From: Bacillota bacterium
GTDB taxonomy: Bacteria; Bacillota; Clostridia; Peptostreptococcales; Anaerovoracaceae
DNA: 57,183 nucleotides
Direction of reading: 5' to 3'
NCBI GenBank assembly: GCA_025361765.1
Contig: JANYJS010000069.1
Location: 1-57,183 of the forward strand
How positions within the stretch are numbered: position 1 is the first letter of the stretch; each line of letters opens with the position of its first letter. The notes beneath the pieces are model-generated. The model saw only the letters and a program-made list of their open reading frames with translations, was not told the origin of the DNA and ran no database searches. The translations under genes were made by a program, and so were the position numbers. Of the stretch, positions 53,258-57,183 are shown in pieces.

Positions 53258-54221
53258 TAAAATAGTTCTCAACCTCTTGAATAATAAGGACCTTTGCCTC
53301 CTCAAGAGTGGCATTTATGGTGCATCCCGCAGCTTTTATATGCCCTCCGCCGCCAAATTTTTGCATAATTCCTGCAACATTCGCGTAACTTTTTGCCCGC
53401 ATTCCAATTTTTATTTCTCTTTCCGAAACTTCTTTCATGAAAACCGAAACCTCAACCCCACGAATACTGCGTAGTGTTTCGACAATGCCTTCACTTTCTT
53501 CGATTGTAGAGTTGGTCTCTTTAAGAACCTTCTGGGTTACAAAAGCCAGTGCCACTTTTCCATCACAGTACATTTCTAAGGTTTTAAGTATTTCGCCAGT
53601 GAGCTTAAGTTTTTCCGGCCTGACATTTTGATAAAGCTCAACGCTTATTTTGCCCAAATCAATGCCAATTTCAAAAAGCTCCGCAGCTGTTCTGTGTGAT
53701 TCTGCTGTGGTATTGGAGTATTGAAAATTACCTGTATCCGTTGTAATTGCAACATAAAGCGCTTCTGCGATCTGTTTGTCTGCAGGAATTGCCATGAGCT
53801 TCAGCAGCTTGTAAATCAATTCTCCAGTTGAAGCAGAGTGTTCATCAACATAATTAAAATCAGCAAAATATCCGCTGGTATGATGATGATCTATGCAGAT
53901 TTTTACCTTCGCCTGCAAAAATTTCTCTCTTCGCTTTTCAAATCTTTCGATATCAGTGCAATCCACAGCAATAGAAAGATCCAGCTCCGTAATGACATTG
54001 CAGTCGTAAGTGCAAAGGTTAGAGTCAAGGAAGCTCAAATACTCCGGTATCGCATCCTCTATAAGAATATACGCCGTTTTTTTCATATAGCGCAATGCCT
54101 TGCACAAGGCAACTGCAGAACCAAGGGTATCTCCATCCATAAGCACGTGAGTATAAATCAATACAGTCTCTGCTCGATTAATTTCACTGATAATGCTTTC
54201 AAAAGACTGCCTGTGTTTCAT
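53241..54221 (-). CDS. nrnA: DHH-family oligoribonuclease / pAp phosphatase
   Basis: A 326-residue NrnA-type enzyme that degrades short RNA and pAp. DHH motifs are HVLMDGDTLGSAVAL, AVDCTDIERF and CIDHHHTSGYFADFN, with the DHHA1 tail GGGHIKAAGCTI. The set rbfA-nrnA-truB-ribF is standard for Firmicutes. ATG with GAGGAG upstream. Confidence 0.95.
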   Translation of the reverse strand: MKHRQSFESIISEINRAETVLIYTHVLMDGDTLGSAVALCKALRYMKKTAYILIEDAIPEYLSFLDSNLCTYDCNVITELDLSIAVDCTDIERFEKRREKFLQAKVKICIDHHHTSGYFADFNYVDEHSASTGELIYKLLKLMAIPADKQIAEALYVAITTDTGNFQYSNTTAESHRTAAELFEIGIDLGKISVELYQNVRPEKLKLTGEILKTLEMYCDGKVALAFVTQKVLKETNSTIEESEGIVETLRSIRGVEVSVFMKEVSEREIKIGMRAKSYANVAGIMQKFGGGGHIKAAGCTINATLEEAKVLIIQEVENYFNEWNN

Positions 54222-54240
54222 GTTGTCTCCTCAATTCGAA

Positions 54241-54606
54241 TTAAAGATTGTTTATTATTTCATCCATATGTCTGCCATACTCGAGGGATGTATCGAACTT
54301 AAAAATCAACTCTGGGACATGCCTGAGCTCAAGATCTTTTCCGATTTCTCTTCGGATAAAACCTTTAGCACTATTAAAGGCAGCTAGGACCTCTTTCTTT
54401 TGTTCTTCACTATCTTCATTTTTTAAATTTTGAGAAACCACTGTTACAAAGACCGTAGCATAACTATGGTCGTTCGTTACTTCTACTGATGTAATACTAA
54501 CAAGCCCTGTAAGAAGTCTCGGGTCTTTAAGCTCTCTCAGAAGCATTTCACTGATAATTTTTCTTATTTCCTCACCAATTCTACCAGATCGATAATTTTT
54601 ACCCAT
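54241..54606 (-). CDS. rbfA: ribosome-binding factor A
   Basis: A 121-residue KH-fold 30S maturation factor. RSGRIGEEIRKIISEMLLRE, ITSVEVTNDHSYATVFVTV and RHVPELIFKFDTSLEYG are typical. The ATG at 54606 has AGGTGAG upstream; it begins ten bases after infB ends. Confidence 0.96.
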   Translation of the reverse strand: MGKNYRSGRIGEEIRKIISEMLLRELKDPRLLTGLVSITSVEVTNDHSYATVFVTVVSQNLKNEDSEEQKKEVLAAFNSAKGFIRREIGKDLELRHVPELIFKFDTSLEYGRHMDEIINNL

Positions 54607-54615
54607 TGATCTCAC

Positions 54616-56700
54616 CTATTTTCTAATAATTTCTTCCATTTTAAAGGCTTCAATAATATCGCCCTCTTTTAAATCATTAAAGTTTTCTACGCCGATACCG
54701 CATTCAAACCCAGATAAAACTTCTCTCGCATCGTCCTTGAATCTCTTTAGTGACGAAATTTTCCCTTCATGAACAACAATACCATCACGAACAACCCTAA
54801 TACTGGCATTCCTCTGAACCTTGCCTTCAAGCACGTAAGCCCCTGCTATTAAGCCTGCTCCAGGTACTTTGAAAGTACTTCTGACTTCTGCCTTTCCTTG
54901 AACGACTTCCTTAAATATAGGATCCAGCATACCGCGCATAGCCGCCTCAATATCATTAATGACTTCATATATAACACGATAATTTCTAATTTCAATTTTT
55001 TCCCGGTCAGCCATTTGCTGCATAGCTGTATTTTGTCTAACGTTAAAACCGATAATGATGGCTTTTGATGTTAAGGCCAGCATGATATCAGACTCTGTTA
55101 CGGTTCCTACCCCAGAATGAATGATCTTAACCTTGACATTTTCATTTGTCAGCTTTTCAAGTGATTGAATCAATGCGCCAACTGAGCCCTGAACATCGCC
55201 TTTAATAATGAGATTAAGTTCTTTTATTTCGCCAACCTGAATTTTATCAAACAATTCCTGCAAAGTGACACTGGCATTTTTAGCCATGCTTTCTTCCCGA
55301 ACTTTAATCTGTCTTTTTCCAGCAATATCTCTTGCCATCTTTTCGTCTTTAACAATATGAAACTCATCGCCAGCTTCAGGAACATCATTTAGACCGAGTA
55401 TTTCCACGGCTGTAGCAGGTCCCGCTTTTTTAATGGGCAATCCCTTAAAATTATTCATAGCCCTTATTTTTCCGCTTGTTGTCCCAACAACAACAGCCAT
55501 GCCGATTTGCATGCTGCCATTCAGTACAAGCAAAGTCGCAACCGGGCCTTTAGCCTTGTCTAATCTTGCCTCAATGACTGTTCCACTGGCAAGTCTATGC
55601 GGATTTGCTTTCAGTTCAAGAATTTCAGCCTGAAGCAAAATCATTTCAAGCAAGGTATCTATACCTTCTCTCGTTTTCGCGGAAACAGGAACGCAGATGG
55701 TATCTCCACCCCATTCTTCTATAAGCACGCCCTGTTCGGTTAGGTCCTGCTTAACGCGAGTAATGTCTGCTCCCGGTTTATCGATCTTATTAATTGCAAC
55801 AATAACTGGTACATTTGCAGCCTTAGCATGGCTAATAGCCTCAATCGTCTGGGGTTTCACGCTGTCATCCGCAGCGACAACAAGCACCGCAATGTCAGTA
55901 ACGTGAGCGCCACGGGCTCTCATAGCCGTAAAGGCCTCATGTCCAGGTGTGTCTAGAAAAACAATTTTTTTATCCCCTACATAAACCTCTGATGCACCAA
56001 TATGCTGAGTAATTCCGCCGGATTCAGTGGCGGTGATATTCGTTTTCCTTATTGCATCTAATAACGATGTTTTGCCATGATCAACATGGCCCATGACCGT
56101 TATTATTGGGGATCTTGGTCTGAGTTCTTCCTCTTTGTCTTCATGAAGGTCAAGTCCTTCTTCAACAATGTCTTCAGCGACATGACCAATTTCGATATTA
56201 ACACCCAAATCTTCAGCCAGAATAATCACAGTATCTTCATCAATATTTTGATTGATATTGGCCATAATGCCAAGTCTCATTAGCTTCATAATAATATCGC
56301 TGGCCGATTTACTGATTTGATCGGCTAATCCTGCGACAGTAATCGGAACATTGATAACAATGGCTTTTGGTCCCTGAATGCCTGCTTCTTCAAGTTCTTT
56401 TTCCGCAGCTTTTGCTTCATCTCTATAATTTTTTCTGATGATTTGCTTAGTTCGACCTGCTGATTTTGTTGGTTTTTTTGCTGGAACTACTGCAGCTTTT
56501 ACAGCGCCTGGCTTGTCATCTTTTTTGGCCTCTTCTTTTTTTGGTGCCACATGCTTGGTGATTTTTTTTATTTCTTCTTCGGATAAAACGCTCATGTGGC
56601 TTCGGATTTCGATGCCCATCGCTGAGATAATATCCACCATTTCTTTGTTGCTCTTTGACAGATCCTTAGCTATTTCGTATACTCTTTTTGTATTAGTCAA
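54616..56700 (-). CDS. infB: translation initiation factor IF-2
   Basis: A 694-residue GTPase that places initiator tRNA on the ribosome. The N-terminal IF2_N ([17 protein letters not shown]) is followed by a short Lys/Ala/Pro-rich linker. The G domain has [16 protein letters not shown] near 201-216, [15 protein letters not shown] and [10 protein letters not shown], and two further domains follow. The linker is short, as in other low-GC bacteria. The best start is a TTG at 56700, eight bases after AGGAGG; the GTG three codons earlier overlaps the ribosome site. Confidence 0.97.
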   Translation of the reverse strand: MTNTKRVYEIAKDLSKSNKEMVDIISAMGIEIRSHMSVLSEEEIKKITKHVAPKKEEAKKDDKPGAVKAAVVPAKKPTKSAGRTKQIIRKNYRDEAKAAEKELEEAGIQGPKAIVINVPITVAGLADQISKSASDIIMKLMRLGIMANINQNIDEDTVIILAEDLGVNIEIGHVAEDIVEEGLDLHEDKEEELRPRSPIITVMGHVDHGKTSLLDAIRKTNITATESGGITQHIGASEVYVGDKKIVFLDTPGHEAFTAMRARGAHVTDIAVLVVAADDSVKPQTIEAISHAKAANVPVIVAINKIDKPGADITRVKQDLTEQGVLIEEWGGDTICVPVSAKTREGIDTLLEMILLQAEILELKANPHRLASGTVIEARLDKAKGPVATLLVLNGSMQIGMAVVVGTTSGKIRAMNNFKGLPIKKAGPATAVEILGLNDVPEAGDEFHIVKDEKMARDIAGKRQIKVREESMAKNASVTLQELFDKIQVGEIKELNLIIKGDVQGSVGALIQSLEKLTNENVKVKIIHSGVGTVTESDIMLALTSKAIIIGFNVRQNTAMQQMADREKIEIRNYRVIYEVINDIEAAMRGMLDPIFKEVVQGKAEVRSTFKVPGAGLIAGAYVLEGKVQRNASIRVVRDGIVVHEGKISSLKRFKDDAREVLSGFECGIGVENFNDLKEGDIIEAFKMEEIIRK

Positions 56701-56721
56701 TACAAACACCTCCTATTATTA

Positions 56722-57096
56722 CTACTTATTCTCATTCATGTCTTTTTCTTCCTTTGATTCATCAGTATTTTGCAGTTTTTCTGTTTCCTTAAGCTCACTT
56801 AGTATTTCTTTTTCTATAACTTGAGCAAAGTTTTTATCCGTAATGCCGAATATGCCTTTGCCTTCATTGCCCGAGAATTGGGGGACCTCATCCGATGTCC
56901 CATAGATGTACATCGGTATATGATAATCAGCTGCCAATTTTCTAAATTTTTTCTTGGTGCCTTCGGCAATATCTTCGGTTAAAATGAGTAATTTGATTTT
57001 TTTTCTCATCATAGCAAATTCACAGGAATTATAGCCGGCTATAATATTTCCCGATCGTTTGGCAAAACCAAGATAACTATGAATTTTCTTTCTCAT
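56722..57096 (-). CDS. L7Ae-family RNA-binding protein YlxQ
   Basis: A 124-residue protein: an L7Ae/L30e domain (1 to about 95: YLGFAKRSGNIIAGYNSCEF, LLILTEDIAEGTKKKFRKLA) plus a Glu/Lys-rich acidic tail (EKLQNTDESKEEKDMNENK). It binds kink-turn-like RNA. Its start overlaps ylxR by 20 bases, with a weak ribosome site, so it is coupled. Sits between ylxR and infB as in most Firmicutes. Confidence 0.93.
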   Translation of the reverse strand: MRKKIHSYLGFAKRSGNIIAGYNSCEFAMMRKKIKLLILTEDIAEGTKKKFRKLAADYHIPMYIYGTSDEVPQFSGNEGKGIFGITDKNFAQVIEKEILSELKETEKLQNTDESKEEKDMNENK

Positions 57097-57183
57097 ATAT
57101 ACTCAACTCATCAAATAGTTGATTCAACCTTTCTTCAGATATTTCAATTTCCAGACTTCTCCTAATAGCGCGTTTTTTTCTCG
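57077..57183 (-). CDS. YlxR (DUF448) family protein, C-terminal part only
   Basis: The last 34 codons of a gene entering from the right edge. The visible RKKRAIRRSLEIEISEERLN matches the C-terminal helix of YlxR, a small nucleic-acid-binding protein of the nusA-infB operon. Position before ylxQ supports the call. The N-terminus with the CRxxR motif is outside the window. Confidence 0.8.
   Translation of the reverse strand, partial: RKKRAIRRSLEIEISEERLNQLFDELSIYEKENS

Overview
The window reads as chromosomal DNA of a low-GC, anaerobic member of the Clostridia (Firmicutes). The evidence is the Firmicutes core order ylxR-ylxQ-infB-rbfA-nrnA-truB-ribF-rpsO-pnp and dgt-dnaG-rpoD-trmK-nif3. It is also the GGAGG-type ribosome-binding sites with many TTG starts, ferredoxin-dependent 2-oxoacid oxidoreductase genes, formate-tetrahydrofolate ligase, a 2-hydroxyacyl-CoA dehydratase activase, and a Spo0A-type DNA-binding domain. 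I cannot fix the genus. Almost every gene is on the minus strand; only a histidinol-phosphatase-like gene and one small cysteine-rich gene are on the plus strand. No phage, insertion sequence or CRISPR array is visible.

Layout. 1-2.5 kb: a cysteine desulfurase cut by the left edge, a DUF896 protein, a stand-alone Spo0A DNA-binding domain and a ComEA-like protein. 2.7-5.6 kb: a radical SAM pair (TIGR03960/TIGR03936) and two tRNA-Leu genes. 5.6-10.6 kb: an orphan peptide-binding lipoprotein, coaE and polA. 10.8-12.2 kb: an ECF sigma factor with its anti-sigma factor. 12.3-18.6 kb: a histidine operon with a fused HisZ-HisG protein and a consensus promoter; a HisJ-type phosphatase gene is divergent at 18.9 kb.

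19.7-31.2 kb is the most interesting part. Thirteen tightly packed minus-strand genes run in the order fhs, fchA, folD, a formate/nitrite-family channel, an IclR regulator, panB, a PanE-type reductase, an M20 amidohydrolase, a P-loop ATPase, and four subunits of a 2-oxoisovalerate-type ferredoxin oxidoreductase. Read backwards from biosynthesis, these enzymes form a complete fermentative route: pantothenate (M20) to pantoate (PanE) to ketopantoate (PanB, retro-aldol) to 2-oxoisovalerate plus methylene-THF. The first product would go through Vor to isobutyryl-CoA plus reduced ferredoxin. The second would go through FolD, FchA and Fhs to formate plus ATP, with formate leaving by the channel. I know of no described operon of this kind, and the substrate is inference. 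Two TTTCGYAWTGYGAAA-like palindromes, inside a terminator-like hairpin in front of fhs, are candidate IclR operators. A probable 6S RNA lies just upstream.

31.4-42 kb: yebC, a UPF0210/ACT pair, a 1408-residue dehydratase activase, a 1-Cys peroxiredoxin, a cysteine-rich gene that may be leaderless, a uracil-glycosylase-like protein, exonuclease III and RNase P RNA. 41-57 kb: replication, sigma, nucleotide and translation housekeeping genes, ending in a partial ylxR.

A recurring oddity is short direct repeats (12-38 bp units, two or three copies) at gene boundaries, several overlapping stop or start codons. This suggests frequent local slippage or duplication in this lineage.
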